Assembly (NCBI GenBank): GCA_964450305.1
Contig: CAYVFB010000003.1
Coordinates: 1 to 64,000 of the forward strand
From: JAAYJG01 sp964450305
Lineage (GTDB): Bacteria > Bacillota > Clostridia > DSM-8532
Length of the DNA: 64,000 bases
Reading direction: 5' to 3'
Shown here: piece by piece, positions 24,815 to 33,283 of the stretch
How the letters are laid out: every line of letters begins with the position of its first letter
Position numbering within the stretch: position 1 is the first letter of the stretch
Notes under the pieces: generated by a model
Database searches by the model: none
Told to the model about the DNA's origin: nothing
The model's input: the letters and a program-made list of their open reading frames with translations, nothing else
Translations under genes and position numbers: made by a program

Positions 24815-25969
24815 CTAATCCAAATAATCCTTCAACTTCTTGCTTCTGCTGGGATGGCGAAGCTTTCTCAGCGCCTTCGCCTCGATTTGACGGATGCGCT
24901 CACGGGTGACATTAAATTCCTTGCCAACCTCTTCCAGGGTTCTGGCCCGCCCGTCGTCCAGGCCAAAGCGAAGCCGCAGCACCTTTTCCTCACGTGGTGT
25001 TAGGGTGTCGAGCACGTCGATCAACTGTTCCTTCAGCAGCGTAAATGCAGCCGATTCAGCCGGAGCCGGGGCATCGTCATCGGGAATGAAATCCCCAAGG
25101 TGGCTGTCTTCCTCTTCCCCGATAGGGGTTTCAAGAGAAACCGGCTCCTGGGATATTTTCATGATCTCCCGGACCTTGTCTTCAGACATGCCCATCTCTT
25201 TTGCAACTTCATCGGGCAGCGGTTCGCGGCCCAACTCCTGCAAGAGCTGGCGGGAAACACGGATCAGCTTGTTAATGGTTTCAACCATATGCACCGGGAT
25301 ACGGATGGTTCTGGCCTGATCCGCTATTGCCCGGGTAATCGCCTGGCGAATCCACCAGGTGGCATAAGTACTGAATTTGAAGCCCTTTTTATAGTCAAAT
25401 TTTTCAACGGCTTTGATCAGCCCCAGGTTGCCCTCCTGTATGAGGTCGAGAAAAAGCATGCCCCTTCCGACATATCTTTTCGCAATGCTGACAACAAGCC
25501 TGAGGTTTGCCTCGGCCAGCCTCTTTTTCGGTTCCTCATCACCGGACTCCATTCTTTGTGCCAGCTCGATCTCTTCGTCGGCTGTTAAAAGCGGAACCTT
25601 TCCGATTTCCTTGAGATACATTCTGACCGGATCGTCAATGGTAACCCCCTCGGGTATGCTTAACTCGGGATCTTCATCGATGTCAACCTCTTCAATTTCA
25701 TCATCGATTTCAGGAACAACATCAATACCCATATGCTCGAGGGTATCATAAACCTTTTCGATCTGTTCCGGTGGGATATCAATTTTCTCAAAAGCATCCA
25801 TCACTTCCCTGTAAGTGAGCATGCCTTTTGCCTTCCCTGTGTCCGCTAATTCCCGCAGAACCGCAGAGGGCTCCTTTTTTACCTCGGGAGTTCCTTTGGG
25901 TTCATTTTTTTCTTCGGTAGCGGTAATCCCGGCAGAAGATTCTTTTTTCCTTATTCCCTTATCTGCCAT
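24815..25969 (-). CDS. rpoD: RNA polymerase primary sigma factor SigA
   Basis: About 384 residues. Region 1.1 is followed by the 1.2 segment DDPVRMYLKEIGKVPLL, region 2 with GNLGLIKAVEKFDYKKG and STYATWWIRQAI (promoter melting and -10 contact), regions 3.0-3.1, and region 4.2 with VTRERIRQIEAKALRKL (-35 recognition). ATG at 25969 with GAGGTGG eleven bases upstream is preferred over an upstream GTG. It follows dnaG by about 40 bases, the classic macromolecular synthesis operon order. It directs housekeeping transcription; the many TTGACA/TATAAT promoters in this window are its targets. Confidence 0.98.
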   Translation of the reverse strand: MADKGIRKKESSAGITATEEKNEPKGTPEVKKEPSAVLRELADTGKAKGMLTYREVMDAFEKIDIPPEQIEKVYDTLEHMGIDVVPEIDDEIEEVDIDEDPELSIPEGVTIDDPVRMYLKEIGKVPLLTADEEIELAQRMESGDEEPKKRLAEANLRLVVSIAKRYVGRGMLFLDLIQEGNLGLIKAVEKFDYKKGFKFSTYATWWIRQAITRAIADQARTIRIPVHMVETINKLIRVSRQLLQELGREPLPDEVAKEMGMSEDKVREIMKISQEPVSLETPIGEEEDSHLGDFIPDDDAPAPAESAAFTLLKEQLIDVLDTLTPREEKVLRLRFGLDDGRARTLEEVGKEFNVTRERIRQIEAKALRKLRHPSRSKKLKDYLD

Positions 25970-26006
25970 ATTTCTTAATTCCACCTCTCGTATATTTGAA
26001 TGGAGT

Positions 26007-27803
26007 CTATTTTAATTTGGACTTCTTTTGCATAATCTCATTCATTCGGTTTACCAGCCGCTTTTTTTCATCTTCGTCGCTAATATTCTTCAAGCGGCTT
26101 GAAATATCCTTTAATTCGTCCTCAAGCTTTATGTTTTCCAAATATTGAAGAATATCCTCAAATGCTTTCTGAGGTTCCTCAAAATTGCAGGCTTCCTCTG
26201 AACAGCCGATAATGGCGGCGGCCTTTTCCGGGTTCAGCTTTGAAATATACTCATGCAGTAAGAAATCATGACCGTCACCCAGCCTTTGGTATAATGCCTG
26301 AGCCATGTCCCTGATTTCACCCTCGGTGTAGCAGGATACGGGGTAGCGTTGCGCTGCCTGTGGGTACAGAGAGTTTTCTGTGCTTATAAGGGTTAAGAGG
26401 AAAATCTCGTTCTGTGCCCTGGGCCCTTCCTTCTTTTTAATAATATAGGTGCCAATGGAGCCTGTCATTTTTCTTGCCGCTTTGTCGAATTCCTGTTTTT
26501 TTTCCTTCCGTTTCTTCTGGTTCAGCCTTCTGTTCACCTCGGCCTGCAGTGTATCCATCGTAATATCGTAATCCCGGGAAATTGTTTTCATGACCATTTC
26601 CCTTTCCATGATGTTTTCCTGCTCGATCAACAGATCTGTAACACCGTTGAGGAAGGCCAGCTTCCCTTCCGGGTTGTCGGTAGGGAAATTCAGCTTTAAC
26701 TGCCTGATTTTGTATTCTAAAAGTGATATTGCCCGATCCACAAGGTTTTTAAACTTTTCAGCACCATATTTTCGAATATATTCGTCTGGATCCTTCGCAT
26801 CTGTTATTTCAAGCACTTTCGCGCGGCAGCCCAGCTGGCTTAAAATCTCAAGACCTCTGTCGGTAGCTTTTCGGCCCGCGATATCGGTGTCATAGGAAAC
26901 AATGATCTCATCCGCGTATTTCTTCAGAATCCGCCCCTGCATATTGGTCAGCGCTGTTCCCAAAGATGCCACCGCATAGTCAATCCCAGCCTGGTGCAGT
27001 GAAATGACATCCATATACCCTTCTACGATTAAAAGCTTCTTTTCGGTGCTTTTACGGGCCAGATGCATTCCGAACAGCTCTCTTCCCTTGCTGTAACAAA
27101 GGGTTTCGGGTGAATTCACATACTTCGGCAGGGAATCGTCCATGACCCTTCCGCCGAAAGCCACAACGTTTCCCCGCAAATCAAAGATGGGAAACATGAT
27201 TCTGTTTCGGAACCGATCGGTGAGGCTTCCATTTTTGTTTTTCATGCTTAACCCTGATTCTGTTAAAACCTCTTCGCGATAACCCTTTGCTCGCAGCGCT
27301 CTGGATAATTCGCTCCAGTCATCGGGCGCAAACCCGATGCCGAAACGTTTAAGGGTTTGCAGCGCAAGCCCCCTGTTAAACAGGTATTTTTGTGCCTTGG
27401 CCCCGGCTTTCCCGGCAAGGGTTGAATAGTAAAACCTGGCAGCCTCCCGGTTCACCTCGAGGAGATCCTTTCTAAGCTTAATCTTATGCTGCTCCTCATG
27501 GTCGTCTGGCTCGGGGAGTGTCATTCCGGCACGATCGGCTAAAAAGCGCAGTGCTTCGACAAAATCGAGATTCTCTATATGCATGATGAAATGAAATACA
27601 TTTCCTCCATTGTTGCAGCCAAAACAATAATAAAACTGTTTCACCGGCTGTACGGAAAAAGAAGGTGTTTTTTCCCGGTGAAAGGGACACAGCCCGAAAT
27701 AACCTCCCCCTTTCCTGTCAAGATGAAGGTATTCCGAAACGACCTCCACCAAATCATTGTTTAGCCGAACTTCTTCGATGAGTTCATCGGGATAGTAATT
27801 CAT
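26007..27803 (-). CDS. dnaG: DNA primase
   Basis: 598 residues, full length. It synthesises RNA primers for replication with the DnaB helicase. The N-terminal zinc-binding CHC2 domain is seen as CPFHREKTPSFSV and YCFGCNNGGN. The TOPRIM catalytic core has VEGYMDVISL and VSYDTDIAGRKA. The C-terminal helicase-interacting part is more divergent. Ribosome binding site GGGGG precedes the ATG. A sigma-H type promoter match lies 30 bases upstream, so expression of dnaG-rpoD may rise at the start of sporulation. Confidence 0.97.
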   Translation of the reverse strand: MNYYPDELIEEVRLNNDLVEVVSEYLHLDRKGGGYFGLCPFHREKTPSFSVQPVKQFYYCFGCNNGGNVFHFIMHIENLDFVEALRFLADRAGMTLPEPDDHEEQHKIKLRKDLLEVNREAARFYYSTLAGKAGAKAQKYLFNRGLALQTLKRFGIGFAPDDWSELSRALRAKGYREEVLTESGLSMKNKNGSLTDRFRNRIMFPIFDLRGNVVAFGGRVMDDSLPKYVNSPETLCYSKGRELFGMHLARKSTEKKLLIVEGYMDVISLHQAGIDYAVASLGTALTNMQGRILKKYADEIIVSYDTDIAGRKATDRGLEILSQLGCRAKVLEITDAKDPDEYIRKYGAEKFKNLVDRAISLLEYKIRQLKLNFPTDNPEGKLAFLNGVTDLLIEQENIMEREMVMKTISRDYDITMDTLQAEVNRRLNQKKRKEKKQEFDKAARKMTGSIGTYIIKKKEGPRAQNEIFLLTLISTENSLYPQAAQRYPVSCYTEGEIRDMAQALYQRLGDGHDFLLHEYISKLNPEKAAAIIGCSEEACNFEEPQKAFEDILQYLENIKLEDELKDISSRLKNISDEDEKKRLVNRMNEIMQKKSKLK

Positions 27804-27832
27804 AAGACCCCCAATCGATCACACTTAATGAT

Positions 27833-27859
27833 ATTCGACAAATTATTCAAAATTCCTCC
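27833..27859 (-). promoter_or_regulatory. Sigma-H type promoter ahead of dnaG-rpoD
   Basis: On the minus strand: GGAGGAATT, 11 bases, GTCGAAT, matching the sigma-H consensus (RnAGGAwWW ... RnnGAAT) at every defined position. The start point would lie about 20 bases before the dnaG ATG. The B. subtilis sigA operon is also known to carry a sigma-H promoter. The GGAGG could alternatively be a stray Shine-Dalgarno. Confidence 0.55.
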
Positions 27860-27931
27860 CTTCCTAAAAAATATTTCAGCAGGCAGTGATGCAGTAGTGG
27901 ATAATCACTCTGAGCATTCCTCAAAGGGCTT

Positions 27932-28936
27932 TTACCATTCTCTCCATGAGTCCGGAATATACATGGAACGAAACACCTTGACCGCATAGCGGTCGGACAT
28001 GCCGGCCACATAGTCGCATACGACACGATGTATTCCGTCCCTTTCAATTTCATTGAAATACTCCTCAGGCAACAGCCCAGGGGTTTGCAGCAACTGGCGA
28101 TAAAGCTGGCGTATCATGTTTTCTGCCTTGCTCTCTTCTGCTTTAGCAATGGAACCGATATAGACCGTTTGAAATAGAAAGCTTCGCAGATCATCCGTTG
28201 CTTCCCTGTATTCCGCACTCATGGTGATCTGGTTTTTGTCTGCGCTGTTTTCAATGATGTTGATGATCATATTGTTTATCCGTTCACTGGAAGTATTCCC
28301 CAACACTGCTATACAATCGGCAGGCAGTTCGTTACGGGATAAAACGCCGCCCCGGATGGCATCCTCAATGTCATGGTTGATATAGGCAATCCTGTCGGCA
28401 AACTTGACGATTCGCCCCTCAAGAGTTGAAGCCTCGAGCCCGCCCGTGTGGCATAAAATACCATCCAGAACCTCCCGTGTCAGATTCAGCCCCTGTCTGC
28501 CCTTTTCCAGTGTTTCGACCACCCGGATGCTTTGCTCATTATGGGAAAAGCCAAGGGGACAGATTTCCTGCAAGACTCTTTCACCCGCATGTCCAAACGG
28601 GGTGTGGCCCAAGTCATGACCCAGCGCAATGGCCTCGGTAAGGTCTTCATTCAATCGCAGGCTGCGTGCGATGGTTCTGGCGATCTGTGAAACCTCCAGT
28701 GTATGCGTCAGCCTGGTCCGGTAGTGGTCTCCCTCCGGTGAAATGAAGACCTGTGTTTTGTGCTTTAGCCTTCGGAACGCTTTCGAGTAGATGATTCGAT
28801 CCCGATCCCTTTGGAAGTCGGTACGGATGTCACACTTTTTTATCGGCTGTTTTCGTCCTTTTGATTTTGAAACCAGCTGAGCAAAAACTGAAAGTGTTTT
28901 TTCTTCAATCTGTTCCGTTAATTCACGAATCAGCAT
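27932..28936 (-). CDS. dgt: dGTP triphosphohydrolase-like HD protein
   Basis: 334 residues. Dgt-type landmarks: FQRDRDRIIYSKAFRRLKHK, the HD site HYRTRLTHTLEVSQIAR, then GHDLGHTPFGHAGE and the downstream ADRIAYINHD. These enzymes hydrolyse dNTPs to deoxynucleoside and triphosphate and control dNTP pools; the clostridial homologues often precede dnaG and rpoD, as here. GGAGGG lies four bases before the ATG. Substrate preference is not readable. Confidence 0.93.
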   Translation of the reverse strand: MLIRELTEQIEEKTLSVFAQLVSKSKGRKQPIKKCDIRTDFQRDRDRIIYSKAFRRLKHKTQVFISPEGDHYRTRLTHTLEVSQIARTIARSLRLNEDLTEAIALGHDLGHTPFGHAGERVLQEICPLGFSHNEQSIRVVETLEKGRQGLNLTREVLDGILCHTGGLEASTLEGRIVKFADRIAYINHDIEDAIRGGVLSRNELPADCIAVLGNTSSERINNMIINIIENSADKNQITMSAEYREATDDLRSFLFQTVYIGSIAKAEESKAENMIRQLYRQLLQTPGLLPEEYFNEIERDGIHRVVCDYVAGMSDRYAVKVFRSMYIPDSWREW

Positions 28937-28983
28937 GATACCCTCCGACTTTCCGGATATGCCTGTGTGGATTTATCAGTCAT
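28930..28983 (-). CDS. Possible 17-residue leader peptide overlapping dgt
   Basis: MTDKSTQAYPESRRVSC and stop. The ATG at 28981-28983 has AGAGGG six bases upstream, and its stop codon overlaps the dgt start by a few bases, the layout of translational coupling. It may equally be chance, since dgt has its own GGAGGG. Confidence 0.25.
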   Translation of the reverse strand: MTDKSTQAYPESRRVSC

Positions 28984-29138
28984 GGTCAACCCTCTATTCA
29001 TTTACCCTATTGGCATGGAGGAGAAACAAGAATTACCTGAAAAGAATCTCCCAATTGCTGCCCGGAGAATCCCGATGTGTTGTGAGGCAGAATAAAACGT
29101 TTCGCCTTGTAAACTGTATCATGTTTTTGAACATAACA

Positions 29139-29238
29139 AAAGTGGGCTTCGCCCACAACTCATTATCGGTACTTACATCTGTAAAACATCAAATTCTTGT
29201 TTGTATTTGATGTTTTACAGATGTAAGTAACTAAAAAC
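29139..29238. repeat. Hairpin repeat element, copy 2 (first copy at 3051-3148)
   Basis: GTGGGCTTCGCCCAC folds as a perfect small hairpin. It is followed by perfect 21-base arms at 29174-29194 and 29205-29225 with a 10-base loop. About 88 percent identical to 3051-3148. It lies between dgt and abrB; the rest of 28984-29389 carries no gene. Confidence 0.78.
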
Positions 29239-29342
29239 GGCAGTTCATTCATTCCTGCCGCATTTATCGCACCTTACAATCATATTGAAACCAAACAAGG
29301 ATTTTCTGTTATGACTGGACTGGCTTGCTGCTGGTTCTCCAA

Positions 29343-29366
29343 CGGAAGGTCTGAGACGACCTTCCG
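29343..29366 (-). terminator. Hairpin after the AbrB-type gene
   Basis: Perfect 9-base arms, CGGAAGGTC (29343-29351) and GACCTTCCG (29358-29366), with a 6-base loop, 24 bases after the stop codon. No T-run follows on either strand, so it may be a stability hairpin rather than an intrinsic terminator. Confidence 0.5.
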
Positions 29367-29389
29367 CCGGAATTATCAGTTGTCTGAAT

Positions 29390-29629
29390 TTACATAATAT
29401 TCAGACAATCTCTGCAAATCGTTTTACCCTTGTATTCTGCCATATTTTCGCTGCTGTTCTCACAAAAGGTGCATCTTGGAATATATTTGTCCAAAACAAC
29501 ATTGCCTTGATCATCGACAAACATTTCAATACTGTCCCCTTCTTTAATGTTCAGCTGCCTGCGAAGTGATTTGGGTAGGACAATACGCCCAAGTGAGTCA
29601 AGTTTCCTTACATAACCGGTTGCTTTCAT
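29390..29629 (-). CDS. abrB: AbrB/SpoVT-type transition-state regulator with zinc ribbon
   Basis: 79 residues. The N-terminal half is the swapped-hairpin AbrB DNA-binding domain (GYVRKLDSLGRIVLPKSLRR, then KEGDSIEMFVD). The C-terminal half has CTFC and CRDC, a four-cysteine ribbon. This two-part form is typical of clostridial AbrB proteins of about 80 residues, which act on transition-state, solvent and sporulation genes in C. acetobutylicum. AGGGGA precedes the ATG, and a consensus sigma-A promoter lies about 75 bases upstream. It stands alone between dgt and ilvC. Confidence 0.9.
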   Translation of the reverse strand: MKATGYVRKLDSLGRIVLPKSLRRQLNIKEGDSIEMFVDDQGNVVLDKYIPRCTFCENSSENMAEYKGKTICRDCLNIM

Positions 29630-29703
29630 GGTAAATCCCCCTATCAGTTAGTTAAATGTCTCTACCTAAGCCAAATTTCCTTGATAATAATGGCTTTACC
29701 AAA

Positions 29704-29732
29704 AAGATAACGCATGGTTAAGGATTTGTCAA
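29704..29732 (-). promoter_or_regulatory. Sigma-A promoter of the AbrB-type gene
   Basis: On the minus strand: TTGACA, 17-base spacer, TATCTT. It begins just after the ilvC stop codon; no strong ilvC terminator hairpin is seen in between. Confidence 0.82.
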
Positions 29733-29734
29733 GT

Positions 29735-30730
29735 TTACTTTTTAAGCCATGACATCATTTTCCTCAGTTCACGCCCGGTTTTCTCGAGAAGATGGTCTGA
29801 TTCCTTGCGTCTGGTGGCAAGCAATTGAGCACGCCCTCCGGCCTTGTTTTCGGCTATCCACTTCGAAGCGAAGGTGCCATCCTGAATCTCGGACAAAACC
29901 TGCTTCATGGCTTTTCTGCTCTCGTCAGTGATAATCTTTTTCCCGGTGGTATAATCACCATACTCTGCTGTATCGCTGATGGAGTAACGCATATATTCAA
30001 AGCCGCCCTGGTTGATCAGATCAACGATCAGCTTCATTTCATGAATGCATTCAAAATATGCGTTCTCGGGCTGGTACCCTGCTTCCACCAAAGTTTCAAA
30101 CCCAGCCTTCATCAGTTCGGTTACACCGCCGCACAAAACAGCCTGTTCCCCGAACAGATCGGTTTCGGTTTCTTCCCGGAAGGTCGTTTCCAGAATTCCC
30201 GCACGGCCTGCACCAATTCCTGATGCATAAGCCAGGGCGTAATCACGGGCTTTTCCGCTGAAATCCTGATGGATGGCGATCAGTGAAGGAACACCCCGCC
30301 CCTCGGTGTATTGAGAGCGCACGGTATGACCCGGGCCTTTTGGAGCAACCATTACAACATCCACATTTTCAGGAGGAACAATCTGGTTGAAATGAATGTT
30401 GAAGCCATGGGCAAACAACAGCACATTACCCTCTTCAAGGTTCTTTTCAATGCTATCCCTGTAGATATCAGCCTGTACCTGATCCGGAACCAGCATCATG
30501 ATCAGATCCGCCGCCTTTGCAGCCTCTGCCGTATCAAGAACCTTCAGGCCCGCAGCCTGTGCCTTCTCCCGGCTCTTCGACCCGGGTGCCAGGCCAACCA
30601 CAACATTGACACCACTTTCGTGCAGGTTCAATGCATGGGCATGTCCCTGGCTTCCATAACCTATGATGGCTACTGTTTTGTTTTCCAGCAGCTTCAGTTC
30701 ACAATCACTGTCATAAAACATCTTTGCCAT
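29735..30730 (-). CDS. ilvC: Ketol-acid reductoisomerase
   Basis: About 331 residues, a class I enzyme. It converts acetolactate (or acetohydroxybutyrate) to the dihydroxy acid in valine and isoleucine synthesis. NADP-binding motif GYGSQGHAHALNL is followed by VVVGLAPGSKSREKA; Mg ligands lie in LFGEQAVLCGG and ECIHEMKLIVDLI. The ATG at 30730 has AAGGAAG seven bases upstream; the frame extends to 30760 without support. It is the last gene of the branched-chain cluster, 85 bases after ilvN. Confidence 0.97.
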   Translation of the reverse strand: MAKMFYDSDCELKLLENKTVAIIGYGSQGHAHALNLHESGVNVVVGLAPGSKSREKAQAAGLKVLDTAEAAKAADLIMMLVPDQVQADIYRDSIEKNLEEGNVLLFAHGFNIHFNQIVPPENVDVVMVAPKGPGHTVRSQYTEGRGVPSLIAIHQDFSGKARDYALAYASGIGAGRAGILETTFREETETDLFGEQAVLCGGVTELMKAGFETLVEAGYQPENAYFECIHEMKLIVDLINQGGFEYMRYSISDTAEYGDYTTGKKIITDESRKAMKQVLSEIQDGTFASKWIAENKAGGRAQLLATRRKESDHLLEKTGRELRKMMSWLKK

Positions 30731-30814
30731 TTCCATTCTTCCTTTCTTTCTATTCAACACAGAGGGTGGTTTCTTTATATTGTTTTAGGATATAAAGGAA
30801 GACTCCCTGTGTAT

Positions 30815-31306
30815 CTATCCATTGATTGTTTTTTCCCCGCGTTCAAGCGAGATCAGGCCTGTTCTGACATCCTCAAGGATTCCAAAGGGTTTGAGCATTT
30901 CCTGCATGGCGGCAACCTTTGAAGCACTGCCCGAGATCTCAATTGTCAGCGTCTTTTTCGAGATATCGATAATGTTGGCGCGGAAAACCTCGGCGATTTG
31001 CATAATTTCCGAACGAACCGAAGTATCGCCGTTCACCTTGATCAGGGCCAGTTCACGATGAACAGAGTTTTCAATATCCAGTCGCTGTACGCACAGAATG
31101 TCGATAAGCTTACTCAGTTGTTTCTCGACCTGATCAACCGTACTCTCGTCCCCTTCAACCACAATGGTCATCCTGGAGATCCCCGGATTGTTCGTGATTC
31201 CCACCGCCAGGCTATCAATGTTAAAGCCGCGGCGGCTGAACAGCCCTGATACTCTTGACAGTACCCCGGCATGATTATTGACCAATACCGACAGAACATG
31301 TTTCAT
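30815..31306 (-). CDS. ilvN: Acetolactate synthase small (regulatory) subunit
   Basis: 163 residues, the usual length. The N-terminal ACT domain (SVLVNNHAGVLSRVSGLFSR, RGFNIDSLAVG) binds valine for feedback inhibition, and the C-terminal domain activates the large subunit IlvB. GAGGAGGAG precedes the ATG. Unusually, ilvD lies between it and ilvB; most operons place ilvB and ilvN side by side. A partial duplicate of its upstream sequence (GGCTCC ... GCTTTCAATG) occurs at about 31401-31420. Confidence 0.95.
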   Translation of the reverse strand: MKHVLSVLVNNHAGVLSRVSGLFSRRGFNIDSLAVGITNNPGISRMTIVVEGDESTVDQVEKQLSKLIDILCVQRLDIENSVHRELALIKVNGDTSVRSEIMQIAEVFRANIIDISKKTLTIEISGSASKVAAMQEMLKPFGILEDVRTGLISLERGEKTING

Positions 31307-31445
31307 TTTGGCTCCTCCTCGCTTTCAATGTTTTACAGGTCGTTCATCAGGAATTGTTCCAGTTGGGTTTATCTTTCCATGGGAACATACCATTGGGTTG
31401 GCTCCAATTGGCTTTCAATGCCGCACATATTTTAAGTCCAGGTTG

Positions 31446-33104
31446 CTATTCCAATATCGCTCCCTTGTCGGCAGAAGAAACCAGCCTTGCATACCTTCCC
31501 AGATATCCGGTTTTAATCCGGGGTTCGGGGGCTTTCCAACCCTGAAGCCTGCTGTTGATTTCCTCCTGAGACAGCTGTACATCCAGCCTTCCCTCCGGAA
31601 TATTAATGTTGATGATGTCACCGTCACACACTGCTGCTATGGGACCGCCCACCATTGCTTCGGGGGAGACATGCCCGATGGAAGCCCCCCGGGACGCTCC
31701 GGAAAACCGGCCGTCGGTGATCAGTGCCACATCCTTGTCCAGACCCATCCCGGCGATTGCGGATGTTGGGCCAAGCATTTCACGCATGCCAGGCCCTCCT
31801 TTGGGCCCCTCATACCGAATGATCACCACATCACCTTTCATTATTTTGCCGCTGTAGATGGCTTCAATGGCCGCATCCTCACTATCAAACACCCTGGCAG
31901 GGCCGCTGTGTACCAGCATTTCCTGCGCAACAGCAGCCCGCTTTACCGCTGCGCCGTCCGGTGCGATATTCCCCTTCAGGATGGCAATACCACCGGTTTG
32001 TGTGTGGGGATTGTCAATGCTTCGGATGACGTTTCTGTCTGAAACCTTTGCATTTTCTATGTTTTCACTCACCGTGCGGCCGGTAGCCGTGATTAAACCA
32101 AGATGCAGCAGATCCTTTTTCGACAATTCCTTCATGACGGCCTGTACGCCGCCAGCCTGGTATAAATCCTGCACATGGTAAGGGCCGCTTGGGGCAAGCT
32201 TGCACAGGTTTGGCACCCGGGAGCTGATCCGGTTGATCATGTCCAGATCCAGCTCCAGACCAACCTCATGAGCGATAGCCGGCAAATGCAGCACCGAATT
32301 TGTTGAGCAGCCCAGGGCCATATCCAATGTCAGTGCATTTTCAAAAGCCTCCGGAACAAGAATGTCTGATGGTTTCAGATCTTTTTCAACAAGCTCCATG
32401 ATTTTCATGCCGGCTTGTTTGGCCAAACGGATTCTTTCGGCGTATACGGCTGGAATGGTGCCGTTTCCGGGAAGCCCCATTCCCAGCACCTCGGTAAGAC
32501 AATTCATCGAGTTCGCGGTAAACATCCCGGAGCAGGACCCACAGCTTACGCATGCACTGTTTTCATACTCTGCGACCTCATCTTCGGTCATTGTTCCTGC
32601 CTTGACTGCCCCTACCGCCTCAAAAACACTGTTCAAATCCAGATAAGCGCCATCCTTTTCAATGGAAAGCATAGGTCCGCCGCTGATAACAATGGAGGGC
32701 ACATTCACTCTTGCCGCTGCCATCAGCATTCCCGGAACTATCTTGTCACAGTTCGGAATAAAAACCATCCCATCGAAGCTATGCGCCATGGCCATCGCTT
32801 CGCAGGAATCGGCAATCAGCTCTCTGGAAGCCAATGAATATTTCATTCCCAGATGGCCCATGGCAATGCCGTCACAGATACCGATACAGCCAAATTCCAC
32901 CGGAGTGCCGCCTGCGGCACGAATGCCTGCCTTTACCGCCTCGGTAATCTTGTCGAGATGGATATGGCCGGGAACAATTTCATTCACAGAGTTTGCCACA
33001 CCGATCAACGGCCTGGCGATTTCTTCATCGGTATACCCCATGGCTTTAAAAAGTGATCTGTGGGGTGCCCGCTCAATTCCTTTTTTAATTATATCACTGC
33101 GCAT
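31446..33104 (-). CDS. ilvD: Dihydroxy-acid dehydratase
   Basis: 552 residues. It dehydrates dihydroxy acids to the 2-keto acids of valine and isoleucine. Iron-sulfur cluster cysteines are visible in FIPNCDKIVPG and SCGSCSGMFTANSM, with a third in the GCSTNSVLHLPA region; the C-terminal GRFSGASRGASIGHVSPEA motif is intact. AGGAGTG precedes the ATG. It sits between ilvB and ilvN in the same direction, after a 180-base gap with a TTTTTAGC/GCTAAAAA hairpin at 33193-33215. Confidence 0.97.
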   Translation of the reverse strand: MRSDIIKKGIERAPHRSLFKAMGYTDEEIARPLIGVANSVNEIVPGHIHLDKITEAVKAGIRAAGGTPVEFGCIGICDGIAMGHLGMKYSLASRELIADSCEAMAMAHSFDGMVFIPNCDKIVPGMLMAAARVNVPSIVISGGPMLSIEKDGAYLDLNSVFEAVGAVKAGTMTEDEVAEYENSACVSCGSCSGMFTANSMNCLTEVLGMGLPGNGTIPAVYAERIRLAKQAGMKIMELVEKDLKPSDILVPEAFENALTLDMALGCSTNSVLHLPAIAHEVGLELDLDMINRISSRVPNLCKLAPSGPYHVQDLYQAGGVQAVMKELSKKDLLHLGLITATGRTVSENIENAKVSDRNVIRSIDNPHTQTGGIAILKGNIAPDGAAVKRAAVAQEMLVHSGPARVFDSEDAAIEAIYSGKIMKGDVVIIRYEGPKGGPGMREMLGPTSAIAGMGLDKDVALITDGRFSGASRGASIGHVSPEAMVGGPIAAVCDGDIININIPEGRLDVQLSQEEINSRLQGWKAPEPRIKTGYLGRYARLVSSADKGAILE

Positions 33105-33283
33105 TGTTCTGTCACTCCTTTTATTTGAAAATCCTAATCATCATCGATGATGGTACCCTCCTCTAAAGATACTATCAATCAAATCCCACACATTTTTAGC
33201 CTAAAGAGCTAAAAATACGCTATAGAGGCAGGTGTCTCAGGGGTATATGAATAACATAATTCCGGGCCTGTAAGTTATTCTGC

